Below, in pieces: positions 54,030 through 63,281 of a stretch of 64,000 nt of DNA (its first letter is position 1; each line of letters begins with the position of its first letter). The DNA lies in contig CAVXLG010000007.1 of the NCBI GenBank assembly GCA_963762615.1, forward strand, positions 26,191 through 90,190. Direction: 5' to 3'. Below the pieces are notes generated by a model that was given only the letters and a program-made list of their open reading frames with translations, was not told where the DNA came from and made no database searches. The position numbers were made by a program, and so were the translations under genes. The stretch is from PALSA-505 sp963762615. Lineage in GTDB: Bacteria > Actinomycetota > Actinomycetes > Streptosporangiales > Streptosporangiaceae.

Positions 54030-54449
54030 TTAAATGCACTGCACGTGAGTTGCGCAATTACTCCATGCGCACGTCGGGCCACCATATTGGCCATTGCATG
54101 AGTCGTACCAGAAATAGCACCACTCCGGATTCGGGCATCCCGAGCCGCAGTTGCCAGGAGAGCAGTACCACGTGATGTCGCACGAGCAGTCCGGCTTGAC
54201 CACGATGGTCTTGGTCTCCGGTCCGGGTTTGCCCGCGCGCGGGTAGACAGCCCCGACGTTCTTGCTCGGGGGGACGATGGAACGCTTTCCGGTGGTCCCG
54301 GCCGTTGCCTGGGAAATTCCCAGTGTTTCGAGCCCGCCGACCACGATGGCGGCCAGTCCTGCCTGCCGCAGGAAGCCGCGGCGCCCGGAACCGCTCGGCT
54401 GCTGCCTGCGTTCGGTCCCGGGTTCGGCTTGGTGTCTCAAATGCTTCAT
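54030..54449 (-). CDS. Tat-exported cysteine-rich peptide (MauA-like)
   Basis: 139 residues from ATG 54449, with AGGGAG six bases upstream. A twin-arginine signal (SGSGRRGFLRQAGLAAIVVG) is followed by ~35 linker residues and a C-terminal domain of about 53 residues with ten Cys and five Trp (CDITWYCSPGNCGSGC, PEWCYFWYDSC, PTCAWSNCATHVQC). Tat export means it folds or acquires a cofactor before secretion. Size, Tat signal and dense Cys recall the methylamine dehydrogenase light chain, whose disulfides need MauE and MauD; homologues of both lie divergently 283 bp away. It could be a disulfide-rich redox peptide or carry a Trp-derived cofactor. No mauB or mauG-like gene is present. Confidence 0.75.
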   Translation of the reverse strand: MKHLRHQAEPGTERRQQPSGSGRRGFLRQAGLAAIVVGGLETLGISQATAGTTGKRSIVPPSKNVGAVYPRAGKPGPETKTIVVKPDCSCDITWYCSPGNCGSGCPNPEWCYFWYDSCNGQYGGPTCAWSNCATHVQCI

Positions 54450-54732
54450 ACACGCTCCCTGTCGCCAATCGCCGCCCATGCCTTTCGAACGCGCGGCTTC
54501 CTCGCGTTATAATCACCGTTTTCAGCGTAGAAGCGGTACTCAAAGCTGCCCACACCAGCGACGACTCTCCTGGGTAACGAATCAGAAGCAGATGATTGTT
54601 CCAGAGATGCCGAAACGCTCGTGTGACTATATTGTACTCCAGGTGCGCAAGGTGTGACGGGTGGTGGTTCTGTCGGGACATACGTGTATCCATTAGATTC
54701 ATCAGTGCCGTGCCTTGCCGCGAGGAGGTGCG

Positions 54733-55329
54733 ATGGGAGCACTGCTCATCCTAATGGTCCGCTGGATCATCGCTGGTATCTTCCTGCGGGCCGGTGTGGT
54801 CAAGCTCGGCGACCGGGCCGGCTTCCGGGCCGCCGTAGCGAACTACCAACTGCTGCCGCCCACGCTCGTCGCGCCGGTTGCCGCCGTACTGCCGGTCGCC
54901 GAGATCGCTGGAGCTGTGCTGCTCGCCGCTGGGATTCTCACCGCCCCCGCGGCGATAGCGCTCGGCTTACTGCTGGCTGCTTTCGCCAGCGCGATCGCGC
55001 TGGCTCTCGCCCAAGGCCGCAGCTTCGACTGTGGTTGCTCCGGCACAGCAACGCCGAGCCGGATCGGCTGGCGTCACGTCGCGCTCGACCTGGTGCTGGC
55101 CGCGGGCGCGGCGCTCATCGCCGGGTACGGCCCGGTCGCGCTGTCGGTCTGGCCGGGTCCGCTCAGGGTGGATCCGTGGAAGGTACCAGCCGGCGGCATC
55201 ACGCCGACGGTGATCGCCGTGCTCGTCGTGCTGATGACCACGCTGGTAACCCGCCAGACAGCTTTCGTCAGGGGCCTGATGACCTCTGCTACCGACACGG
55301 CGAGACGGCCGGGGATTCCAGGGAGGTAG
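54733..55329 (+). CDS. MauE/DoxX-like redox membrane protein
   Basis: 198 residues from ATG 54733, with a GAGGAGG site. Five or so membrane segments: LILMVRWIIAGIFLRAGVVK, TLVAPVAAVLPVAEIAGAVL, LALGLLLAAF-type segment, then LDLVLAAGAALIAGYGPVAL and TPTVIAVLVVLMTTLVT. Two Cys in FDCGCSGTA form the redox-type CxC motif typical of MauE-like proteins. In the mau system MauE is needed for disulfide formation in the light chain. The TlpA-like gene follows three bases after its stop. Confidence 0.83.
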   Translation: MGALLILMVRWIIAGIFLRAGVVKLGDRAGFRAAVANYQLLPPTLVAPVAAVLPVAEIAGAVLLAAGILTAPAAIALGLLLAAFASAIALALAQGRSFDCGCSGTATPSRIGWRHVALDLVLAAGAALIAGYGPVALSVWPGPLRVDPWKVPAGGITPTVIAVLVVLMTTLVTRQTAFVRGLMTSATDTARRPGIPGR

Positions 55330-55332
55330 CCA

Positions 55333-55908
55333 ATGCCCGTTGGATGGGCTCTCGCCGTCGTGGTCATCGCGGTGGCCCTGCTCGTGCTCGCGGTGCTGAT
55401 GCTGGGCGTGCTGCGGCAGGTCGCGCCGCTGCTGGAGGCGGTGAGCGCGCAACTCGAAGCGGTGAGCGCACAGCTCGGGGCATCCCCGGGGCATCAGTCC
55501 AGGATGAGACTGCCCGGACTGACCGTGGGCAATGCGCTGCCGCCCTTCACCGCGCGGGACGCGCAGGGCAAGGTCACCAACGACAACCTGCGCGGACGAT
55601 CGGTCATCCTGGCGTTCCTGAGCGCCGGATGCCGGCCGTGCCAGCAAATCGCCGGCCAGCTCGCGGCCGAAGGGACCGGCGATCTGACCGGGCGGCTGCT
55701 CGTCGTCACGGCGGAGGGCGAGCCCGCCGCTCTCGGCCTGCCGCGGGATGTGCCCACGCTGATCGAGGACAACCACCAGGTCAGCGAGGCCCTGACCCTG
55801 CTCGGGACTCCGTTCGCGATCGCCGTGGACGCCGAGGGCACAGTACGCGGGATGACCGTGCCGAACACCCGTGCCGACCTGGCCCAGCTCGCCGCGTTGC
55901 TCGGCTAG
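55333..55908 (+). CDS. TlpA/MauD-like membrane-anchored thioredoxin
   Basis: 191 residues with GGGAGG before ATG 55333. An N-terminal TM (LAVVVIAVALLVLAVLMLGV) and a short heptad-like linker (LLEAVSAQLEAVSAQL) lead to an extracytoplasmic thioredoxin fold: GNALPPFTARDAQGK, ILAFLSAGCRPCQQIAGQL with redox CxxC, and the cis-Pro region LLGTPFAIAVD. The pairing with MauE next to a Cys-rich Tat peptide implies a dedicated disulfide-handling pathway. Confidence 0.85.
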   Translation: MPVGWALAVVVIAVALLVLAVLMLGVLRQVAPLLEAVSAQLEAVSAQLGASPGHQSRMRLPGLTVGNALPPFTARDAQGKVTNDNLRGRSVILAFLSAGCRPCQQIAGQLAAEGTGDLTGRLLVVTAEGEPAALGLPRDVPTLIEDNHQVSEALTLLGTPFAIAVDAEGTVRGMTVPNTRADLAQLAALLG

Positions 55909-55912
55909 GGAT

Positions 55913-55985
55913 TACTTCTTGGGGGCCAGGGTCACGCCGTCGCCGATCGGCAGCATGACCATCTCGACCCGGTTGTCGCCCTGCA
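55913..55985 (-). pseudogene. O-methyltransferase-like C-terminal tail
   Basis: The minus strand reads GLQGDNRVEMVMLPIGDGVT, then LAPKK and a stop, like the end of caffeoyl-CoA-type SAM-dependent O-methyltransferases (DxRVExxMLPIxDGxTLA). Nothing upstream continues the protein. About 25 codons survive. Confidence 0.45.
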
Positions 55986-56014
55986 AGCCGCATCCGCCGC
56001 GTCAGCGGCTGTAG

Positions 56015-57172
56015 CTAAGCCCACTGTGATAGGGAGACGGGGATGAGGGAGTCAGGTACGAGTGTGGCCACGGAGACGTGCGGCCAGAGTATGCCGTTGA
56101 AGTTCAGGATCACCTTCTGGGAGTACTGGATCTGGGGCGAGGTGACTTTGAGCTGGCGCGGTTGGGTGACCGCGGTGGGTGGCGTCACCAAGAACACCGG
56201 CGCAGGCCCGTCGCCGGTGGTCTCGGCGCGGATAGCGAGCGGCGGCTGGCCGGGGGTCCACGCTGGCACGGTGATCTCGCTCTGGACGGTCTCGATCCAG
56301 AAGAAGGAGGCCATCTGCGGGATCTGCGCGTTCGGCTCGGTCACGTTCTCGTTGCCGAGGAGGAAGGCGATGTTGTCAGTGCCGCCGCCAAACAGTGGGC
56401 TGCTGACGTTGGTGGCGACGCCCAGGGCGGTGGTGAACAGGATGGTCTGGTGGGCGGTGGCGTTGCGCAGGACGGTGTTCGGGTCGTCCAGGATGTCCTG
56501 GGTGATGGATCCGTTCTTGATGAACCGGGTCAGGTCCTGCGGGATCCGCGCGGTACGCGAGTCGCTGGCAGTCTGGCTGGGGAACGACCCGATATTGGAG
56601 GTGATGCTGACCGGGGGGATCGAGGGCGGGCCGCTGAATGTCCGGAACGTCCCCTGGGCGCAGATCGTGGTGCCGTGCGGGATCGAGGCCATCCGCACCA
56701 GGGTCGCCCCCTCGGCGGGGTCCTTGGTCGCGGGGACGTGCATCCACACTCCGGGCTCGAAATGGATGCCGATGGGCTTCGCCGGGTTGGTGATGTCGCT
56801 GACGGTCAGCAGGTAACCGACGCCGTTGAGGAAGATGTCCGGTGTTACCTCGCCGCGGTTGGGCACCGTTCCTATTGGCCGCGAGAAGGATAGCGTCTGG
56901 CTGACGAGGTTCAGCTCCAGGAGGTTGTCCGACCGCCGGACGGGGATGGGCAGCTTGGTCGGCGAACCGCTGTCGGGCCGGAAGATTTGGTTGAATCCAT
57001 GGCCGTGGAACGTGCCAGTGAACGCGGACAGTGGCCCTAAGCTGGGCACATGATGCGGAGGAGGGGGCGCCTGTGTGCTGCCTTCGGTGCTTGGCACCTC
57101 ACCGAATTCGAAATCGCCGGGCATGAAGAGAGCAGGCGTCAGAGCACCGGATTCACGGCTTGTTTCAGGCAT
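56015..57172 (-). CDS. conserved-looking beta-rich hypothetical protein
   Basis: 385 residues, no signal peptide or membrane segment. Distinctive blocks are FTGTFHGHGFNQIFRPDSGS, LELNLVSQTLSFSRPIGTVP, NRGEVTPDIFLNGVGYLLTV, IGIHFEPGVWMHVPATKDP and LVRMASIPHGTTICAQG. The repeated beta-strand pattern and paired His/Gly motifs suggest a lipocalin- or heme-binding-type barrel. I recall similar hypothetical proteins but no function. It is convergent with the MauE/TlpA genes. Confidence 0.65.
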   Translation of the reverse strand: MPETSRESGALTPALFMPGDFEFGEVPSTEGSTQAPPPPHHVPSLGPLSAFTGTFHGHGFNQIFRPDSGSPTKLPIPVRRSDNLLELNLVSQTLSFSRPIGTVPNRGEVTPDIFLNGVGYLLTVSDITNPAKPIGIHFEPGVWMHVPATKDPAEGATLVRMASIPHGTTICAQGTFRTFSGPPSIPPVSITSNIGSFPSQTASDSRTARIPQDLTRFIKNGSITQDILDDPNTVLRNATAHQTILFTTALGVATNVSSPLFGGGTDNIAFLLGNENVTEPNAQIPQMASFFWIETVQSEITVPAWTPGQPPLAIRAETTGDGPAPVFLVTPPTAVTQPRQLKVTSPQIQYSQKVILNFNGILWPHVSVATLVPDSLIPVSLSQWA

Positions 57173-57289
57173 GGCTCAACCCCGGGGTACGCATCGAATT
57201 CTCCCCATGATCGTCGTTCAAGGGTGTCTTGGCAGGTAAACGATCAGCGCATCGCCAAAGTGCACAGTTAAAGTAAAGAGCAAGTAAAA

Positions 57290-57457
57290 CTTGTAATCAG
57301 TCAGCGCCGCCACAGACGTGACGGCCGGAACGGGAACCAGATGACGGCGGCGGAACCGGCCGATCTCGCCCTCTACCCCGCCCTTCTCATGCGCGGCGGC
57401 CTTCCCCGGAATGCAGAAGAACGAGTCAAACCCGTAATGGGGGCAGGGCCTCGGCAA
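57290..57457 (-). pseudogene. IS21-family IstA transposase remnant
   Basis: PHYGFDSFFCIPGKAAAHEK, then GGVEGEIGRFRRRHLVPVPA is the highly conserved central part of IS21 transposases near the catalytic Glu. No more than about 55 codons remain. The adjoining 57173-57289 and 57458-57553 hold no gene I can support. Confidence 0.7.
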
Positions 57458-57553
57458 AGTCGAGGTCAGCCAAGTGGCCGGGTCGATCGGCGGATGGTGG
57501 TCAGGCGGGCACGTCCCTCACGAGTTGAACCGCTGTGATCACCGCAAGGAGCG

Positions 57554-58591
57554 ATGCGCGCGCTGCCCTTGCCACGTGCCGGGCCCGGGGAAGCTATTGG
57601 CCCGCCATCGGAAGATGTTGCCGGCCCCGTTGGGGTGTTTACTGATCTGGTGGCTGATGGGGCCGAACGGAGTCTGGTCGCCTTGGTGGCTGGCGCCACC
57701 CGGGGGGCGGGCCGGGCGATTGCCGTCGAGTTGGCGCGGGCTGGGTTCTTCGTCTATGCGACAGGCCGCAGCAGTCGGGCCACCGGCCCTTCCGAGCTCG
57801 GCAGGCCGGAGACGATCGAGGAGACTGGTGATCTGATCCGCGCGGCTGGCGGGGCGGGCGCCGCACGAGTGATTGATCATGAGGATCCCGGCCAGGTGGC
57901 CGCCCTGGTGGCAGCCATCGATGCCGAGCGCGGCCGCCTTGATGTGCTGGTTAACGACATGTTCGGGGGTGACCGGTACATGCAGTGGGACAAGCCGCTG
58001 TGGGAGCACGACTGGCCGGGCGGGCTGCGGATGCTGCAAATGGGCGTGCATACCCATTTGATCACCTGCCGGGCGGCCATCCCGGTGATGCTGCGTACCG
58101 CCGCTTCGCATGGCACTCGCGGCCTGGTGGTTGAGATGACCGACGGGACCTCGCGGGCCAACGCCGAGTTCCGCCGCAATGTCGGTTTCTACTACGACCT
58201 GGTGAAAGCCAGCGTCGGGCGGATCGTGACAGGGCTGGCCGCCGAGCTTGAGAACCTGCCGGTGACGGCAGTCGGCGTGACCCCGGGCTGGCTGCGCTCG
58301 GAGAAGATGCTGGAGAACTTCGGTGTCACCGAGGCCAACTGGCGTGATGCCTGCGTGAGAACTCCAGGTTTCGCGATCTCCGAGTCGCCGGCTTACGTCG
58401 CCCGGGGCATTGCCGCGCTGGCAACGGCGGGCGATGCTGACCGCTGGGCTGGCACGATCGTCAGCTCCCGCCAGCTCACCGATGCCTACGGTGTCACCGA
58501 TACCGACGGCAGCAAGCCGGACTGCTGGGGCTACCTGGCGGCCTATGGCTGGGAACGGGAGGACGGCGAGGGTATTGACCGGTTCCGCTGA
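57554..58591 (+). CDS. SDR-family oxidoreductase
   Basis: Up to 345 residues; the conserved fold begins at about residue 42, so a downstream GTG/TTG start is likely. Nucleotide motif VAGATRGAGRAIAVELARAG, ATGRSSRATGPSE (Arg after beta-2 suggests NADP), RLDVLVNDMFGGD in place of NAG, and the catalytic YxxxK in VGFYYDLVKASVGRI. The C-terminal extension (ADRWAGTIVSSRQLTDAYGV) fits a subgroup of bacterial SDRs of unknown substrate. The DinB gene follows 34 nt downstream. Confidence 0.82.
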   Translation: MRALPLPRAGPGEAIGPPSEDVAGPVGVFTDLVADGAERSLVALVAGATRGAGRAIAVELARAGFFVYATGRSSRATGPSELGRPETIEETGDLIRAAGGAGAARVIDHEDPGQVAALVAAIDAERGRLDVLVNDMFGGDRYMQWDKPLWEHDWPGGLRMLQMGVHTHLITCRAAIPVMLRTAASHGTRGLVVEMTDGTSRANAEFRRNVGFYYDLVKASVGRIVTGLAAELENLPVTAVGVTPGWLRSEKMLENFGVTEANWRDACVRTPGFAISESPAYVARGIAALATAGDADRWAGTIVSSRQLTDAYGVTDTDGSKPDCWGYLAAYGWEREDGEGIDRFR

Positions 58592-58625
58592 TTCAGGCAC
58601 CGCGAATGACCCGCAGCGAACTGGC

Positions 58626-59147
58626 GTGAGCACCGTCGCGCATAAGCCCGGGCGCGAGCTCGACGACCCAAAAGAGCTGCTGCTGGGCTTCCTGGACTAT
58701 TACCGGTCGGTCATCATCCGCAAGGTCAACGGCCTGACCGATGCGGAACTGCGGGCGAGCCGCCTGCCGTCCGGCTGGACTCCGCTGGAGCTGCTCAAGC
58801 ACCTGGCCTACATGGAGCGGCGGTGGCTGTGCTGGGGATTTTGCGCCGAGCAGCTCCCCGATCCGCACGGCGACGAAGACCAGACTGGGCGCTGGCACGC
58901 CGGGCCAGGCGACACCGCCGCCAGCGTCATCGGCGCACTCCGCGCCGCGGGCGAGCAAACGCGGGCCATTGCATGCGCAGCCGACCTGACCGACACCAGC
59001 ACCCCTGGCGGCCGGTTCAGCGATAGCGACCCCCGGCCCCTGCCGACGCTGGCGTGGATCCTCATGTACGTGCTGCAGGAGTATGCCCGCCATGCCGGGC
59101 ACCTGGACGTGGCACGGGAACTGATAGACGGCACGACGGGAGAATGA
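58626..59147 (+). CDS. DinB / DUF664-type metal-binding protein
   Basis: 173 residues from GTG 58626. A four-helix DinB fold: PKELLLGFLDYYRSVIIRKV, LPSGWTPLELLKHLAYMERR (first His), and VLQEYARHAGHLDVARELID with the H-x3-H site. DinB_2/DUF664 proteins include mycothiol-dependent transferases of actinobacteria. It probably takes part in thiol-based detoxification; substrate unknown. Confidence 0.85.
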   Translation: MSTVAHKPGRELDDPKELLLGFLDYYRSVIIRKVNGLTDAELRASRLPSGWTPLELLKHLAYMERRWLCWGFCAEQLPDPHGDEDQTGRWHAGPGDTAASVIGALRAAGEQTRAIACAADLTDTSTPGGRFSDSDPRPLPTLAWILMYVLQEYARHAGHLDVARELIDGTTGE

Positions 59148-59248
59148 CCGGCGTGCCAGCCGGCGCCGCCAGCCCGAAGCTGGGGCCCGGGCCGGGCACG
59201 ATGCTCCCGGATCATGATCACAGAGAGAAGCAGGAAGGCCCCGCGTTC

Positions 59249-59557
59249 GTGGAGATCGGTGACGTAGCACGCTTGGCCGAGGCCTTGGCGGGTGTCCGCC
59301 TCACCGCGTCAGGGGGGCTGGCTGAGTGGCGGTACCACGGCAGGCTGGTAGCGCGTCAGCTTGGCGACGCGCATTTGGTGATTCGCGCCGATTTCGACTA
59401 CCGCGCCTGGCTGCTGCGGCAGTTCCCCGAGACCTTCAGCGTCCCGGCCCGGTACATCAAGCACATGATGGTCGTCGCTGATCTCACCAGAGGCGATGCT
59501 GGTGCCATCGAGGACGCACTCGAGGCAGCGTGGCAACTGCAGCGAAGCACCGGCTGA
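59249..59557 (+). CDS. MmcQ/YjbR-like protein
   Basis: About 102 residues from GTG 59249, with CAGGAAGG upstream; the in-frame ATG 59201 is the alternative. The YjbR fold is suggested by VRLTASGGLAEWRYHGRLVA, then HLVIRADFDYRAWLLRQFPE and FSVPARYIKHMMVVADL. YjbR-type proteins are small, possibly DNA-binding, with no defined activity. Confidence 0.7.
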   Translation: MEIGDVARLAEALAGVRLTASGGLAEWRYHGRLVARQLGDAHLVIRADFDYRAWLLRQFPETFSVPARYIKHMMVVADLTRGDAGAIEDALEAAWQLQRSTG

Positions 59558-59840
59558 CGGCGCCTTTCCACCCAGGGCCCCGGCAGAGCCGGTTAGCCCC
59601 AAGTTACGCCGGCGTGTCGCTTGAGAAGCGGATATGAGCTGCGGAAACGCTGCGTTTGAGGCACGAAGATGTAGCCAGAAGAATCTGGCGATGCCCACGG
59701 CGTGATACCAAGTTGATCATCAACGGACGGCCGAATGCCGCGCCGGATACCGGCATGTAGCCAGAACGCCGACTTGCCTCATCCATCGTTTGCCCAGGTC
59801 ACCGTTTGTATTCGCATCCGCTGGTTCACGTAACTTCGGG

Positions 59841-60343
59841 TTAGCACTTCATGATCGTCCGAAGAGGGCGGCTGGACCTGCGGGCGTGGTAGCGCAGGGC
59901 GCTGGCGATGCAGCCAGCGCCGGTGAGCCTCAAGATGGTGACCACCAGGTTGCGCAGGCTTGCCATGATCTGCGGTCCGCTGGCGGTGCGCACTTGGGAA
60001 CGGTCCTCGTCAAAGTCCAGGTCGCGCACCCAGTGCAGCCGGTCCTCGATGCCCCCGTGGCCGCGGATGATCGCGGCTAGCTGGGCGGGACTGGCCTGAG
60101 TGACGGTCAGCGAGGTGATCGCGTAGCAGGTCTCCCGGGACCATTTCCCCTTGACTTTGCGGCGGCGGGTGATCTGGATGGCCCGGGCCGCTGTGGGAAA
60201 GCCAGACCCCTGGCCACCGCGGTGACCTTGAGGGTGCGCCGCTCGGTGCGGCCATGCCCGCGTTCCCGCTTGGTATAGGCCACCGGTACGTCGCGCCAGG
60301 GCAGGGCGGCAAGCTGGGCATGCAGGCTGGGCTGGTTGCGCTT
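59841..60343 (-). pseudogene. ISAs1-family transposase, C-terminal half
   Basis: KRNQPSLHAQLAALPWRDVP, then RERGHGRTERRTLKV, one or two frame breaks near 60200, and finally VRDLDFDEDRSQVRTASGPQ and IMASLRNLVVTILRLTGAGC. This is the second half of an ISAs1 transposase. The first half lies at 63282-63934, and the two join exactly in frame across the inserted serine-recombinase element. Confidence 0.8.
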
Positions 60344-60379
60344 GACCAAGAAGGCGACAGACTACGGCATGTTCGTGCG

Positions 60380-60667
60380 GTGTTGCCGTGTGAGGTGCTG
60401 GTCACGGCAGCCGTGCATCCGTTGTTCGGGAGCCGTCTGACCGCGTATGCGTTCCGGCATGTCGGCGGGGTGCTTCACCTGAAGGTGAGGCTGCCGGAGG
60501 GGCGGCCTGGCCTGGTCCGCGCCGATGCGACGGATGTGCATGGTGACGGCGAGGCGCGCCCGGGCCTGGTGCTGGACGTGGCAGGCCTGCGGGAGCTGCG
60601 GGTCCTGGTCCTTCGGCTGCGCGATGGCGGGGCCGGATCGGGCGCACTGTCCAAGGACGCCTGGTGA
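60380..60667 (+). CDS. small DUF5372-like protein of recombinase cassette
   Basis: 95 residues from GTG 60380: VLVTAAVHPLFGSRLTAYAF, then RHVGGVLHLKVRLPEGRPGL and a Leu-rich end. Short proteins with a HPLFG-type motif commonly precede large serine recombinases in actinobacteria and are annotated DUF5372. Function unknown. Confidence 0.55.
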   Translation: MLPCEVLVTAAVHPLFGSRLTAYAFRHVGGVLHLKVRLPEGRPGLVRADATDVHGDGEARPGLVLDVAGLRELRVLVLRLRDGGAGSGALSKDAW

Positions 60668-60841
60668 GCACCGTTGGCTGGGCTGCCTGCCGCGGCTTGG
60701 GTTCTGTTGATCCGGCCGGTGCCTGCGGCGGAGCGTGCCGGGACGCCGGGATCCTGGCCGGGGCGGCAGGCACGCACGTAGGTTCGCCCCAGTTCCTGAT
60801 CACGGTCATGACTTGGAAGAGGTGAACCTGCGTGCGTGCCA

Positions 60842-61040
60842 TGAGGGTAGTGCCTGCGTGCCAGCTCGCGTTCGATGCAGTGACGGGCCAGCGGCGGCGG
60901 ATCTGTGGACGCGGCTGCCGGAGACGGCCCAGGTCCAGGTGATGGGCCTGCTAGCGGCGATGATCGCCGCCGGTGTGCTGGTCGAGGGCGGTGCCGCATC
61001 GGTGGCGGCCGCAGATCCGGCCGCCGGGGCGGGTGAATGA
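60842..61040 (+). pseudogene. second small ORF of the recombinase cassette, frameshifted
   Basis: MRVVPACQLAFDAVTG begins at ATG 60842. After a one-base shift the frame DLWTRLPETAQVQVMGLLAA, then MIAAGVLVEGG continues to 61040. The LPE-x-LLAxLIAxGV pattern is common in small ORFs before serine recombinases. Confidence 0.45.
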
Positions 61041-61041
61041 G

Positions 61042-63254
61042 ATGGCCGAGCCGTCAGCCGTGCACCTGCGGCGGATGCCTATATCTATGTCCGGCAATCG
61101 ACGCTGGCGCAGATGACCCACAATACCGAGAGCCTGCACCGGCAGTACGACCTGCCTGACCGGGCCAAGGCGCTGGGCTGGGCCGGGAATCAGATCGTGG
61201 TGATCGATGATGATCTGGGCCGCTCGGGTTCCTCGGCGGCGGGCCGGCGCGGGTTCGCTGAGCTGGTCGCCGATGTCGGCCTGGGCCGGGCCGGGATCAT
61301 CTTGAGCCTGGAGGTCTCCCGGCTGGCCAGGAACAACACCGACTGGTACCAGCTGCTGGATCTGTGTGCCCTGACCGACACGCTCATCGCCGACGCCGAT
61401 GGCGTCTACCATCCTGCCGCGGTCAACGACCGGCTGCTGCTCGGCTTGAAGGGCACCATGTCCGAAGCTGAGCTGCACCTGCTGCGCTCGCGGCTGACCG
61501 AAGGGCTGCGCAGCAAGGCCGCCCGCGGGGAGCTGCGGCTGAACCTGCCCGCCGGGCTGGACTACGACGACAACGATCAGGTGATCATCACGCCGGATCA
61601 GGCGGTCGCCGAAGCGATCACCACGGTGTTCCGCCGGTTCGGCGAACTCGGGTCGGCCCGGCAGGTCGTGGTCAGCCTCCGCGCCGATGAGCTGCTGCTT
61701 CCCCGCCGGAACCTGCGCACCGGGAAGATCACTTGGGCGGAGGCGGGGTACCCGGCGGTGCACGACATCTTGACCCATCCCGGCTATGCGGGGATTTCAG
61801 CTACGGCCGCACCAGGACCGAGAAGTACCTGGGGACCGACGGGAAGGTCGCTTCCCGGCAGCGCCGGCTGCCCCGGCAGGAGTGGCGGGTGATGATCCCG
61901 GATCATCATCCTGGTTACATCTCGATGGAGACCTTCGAGGCCAACATCGCCGCCCTGGCCGCGAACAAGCCGGTCCCGGCCGGTGACGGCGGCGGCGCCG
62001 CGCGGGAGGGCCGGGCCTGGTTTCAGGGCCTGATGCGGTGCGGCCGGTGCGGGCGGCTCATGCAGGTCAACTACCGCCACGGCGTCCCGGCTTACCGATG
62101 CGGGCGGGCCCAGCAGATGTACGGCGCGAAGACCTGCCAGCAGGTCGCGGGCCGCCGGCTGGAGGAGCCCGTGCTGCAGGCGGTCTTCGCCGCGCTCGAG
62201 CCCGCCGCCCTGGCGGCCACCGTCCAGGCACTCCAGGACGCCCGGGCCCATTACCGCCAGCACCTGGCGGTCTTTGAGCGCGCCGCCGAGCGCGCCCGCT
62301 TCGAAGCCGACCGGGCGCGACGCCAGTACGACAACGTGGAGCCAGAGAACCGGCTGGTCGCCCGGACCCTGGAGGCCGCCCTGGAGGCCCGGCTCACCGC
62401 CGCCCGGATCGCCGGCAACGAGCTGGCCGCCCAGCAGGCCCGCTGCCCCGTCACCCTGACCGAGCAGGAGGCCGCCTGGATCACCGCCGCCGGCGCCGAC
62501 CTGCAGGCGGTATTCCACGCGCCGACCACCACCAACGTGCAGCGTAAGCAACTGCTCCGCGCGGTCATCGCCGAGATCGTCATCACCGTCAGCCCGGCCG
62601 GCGGCAGCGGAAACGGACCGCGGAGCTGCGGATCATCTGGCAGGGCGGCGCGAGTACCGAACTGACCGTGCCGCTGGCCAGGACCGGGCAGCACAGCCGG
62701 GTGACCGGCGAGGACACCCTGGACCTGGTGCGCCGGCTCGCGGTGCACTACAACGATGCCACCATCGCCCAGATCCTCGGGCAGCAAGGCCGCGCACCGC
62801 CACCGGGCTGACCTGGACAAAAACCCACATCAGCCAGCTCCGCGCCTACCACCGCATCCCCGGATACCAGCCCGCAGCCCCCACTGTCACACCAGGCCGA
62901 GATGATGCACTCGTGGTCACCATCGCCCAGGCGGGACACGAGCTCGGCGTGTCCACCGCGACCCTTTACCGGTGGCTGCGGGAAGGCTTCCTGATCGGAG
63001 AACAGCTCACCCCCGGCGCGCCGTGGCGCATCCGCATCGACCAGCAGCTCCGCGACCGGATCACCGCCCAGGCCCCGGCCGGCTGGGTCACCCTCGCCGC
63101 CGCCGCCAAGATTCTCGGGATCGCCCGCCAGACCGTGTTGCACAAGGTCCAGCGCGGCGAGCTCAACGCCGTCCAGGTCACCCAGGGCCGCCGGCAAGGC
63201 CTGCGCATCCAGGCAGAACACGGCCAGCCTGGACTGTTTGACACACCCAGCTGA
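61042..63254 (+). pseudogene. large serine recombinase, several frameshifts
   Basis: The start ATG 61042 (MAEPSAVHLR) and the catalytic domain AYIYVRQSTLAQMTHNTES (Arg and nucleophile Ser in RQST), DDDLGRSGSSAAGRRGF and ILSLEVSRLARNN are separated by one indel. The recombinase domain ends HPGYAG, shifts near 61800 to FSYGRTRTEKYLG, and continues through the zinc ribbon (MRCGRCGRLMQ, later CGRAQQMYGAKTC) and coiled region. It shifts again near 62600 and 62790 into a C-terminal HTH (VTIAQAGHELGVSTATLYRW; VTLAAAAKILGIARQTVLHK). About 730 residues if corrected. Confidence 0.82.
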
Positions 63255-63281
63255 AAGACAGGAGCAGTGTGCACCATGCTC

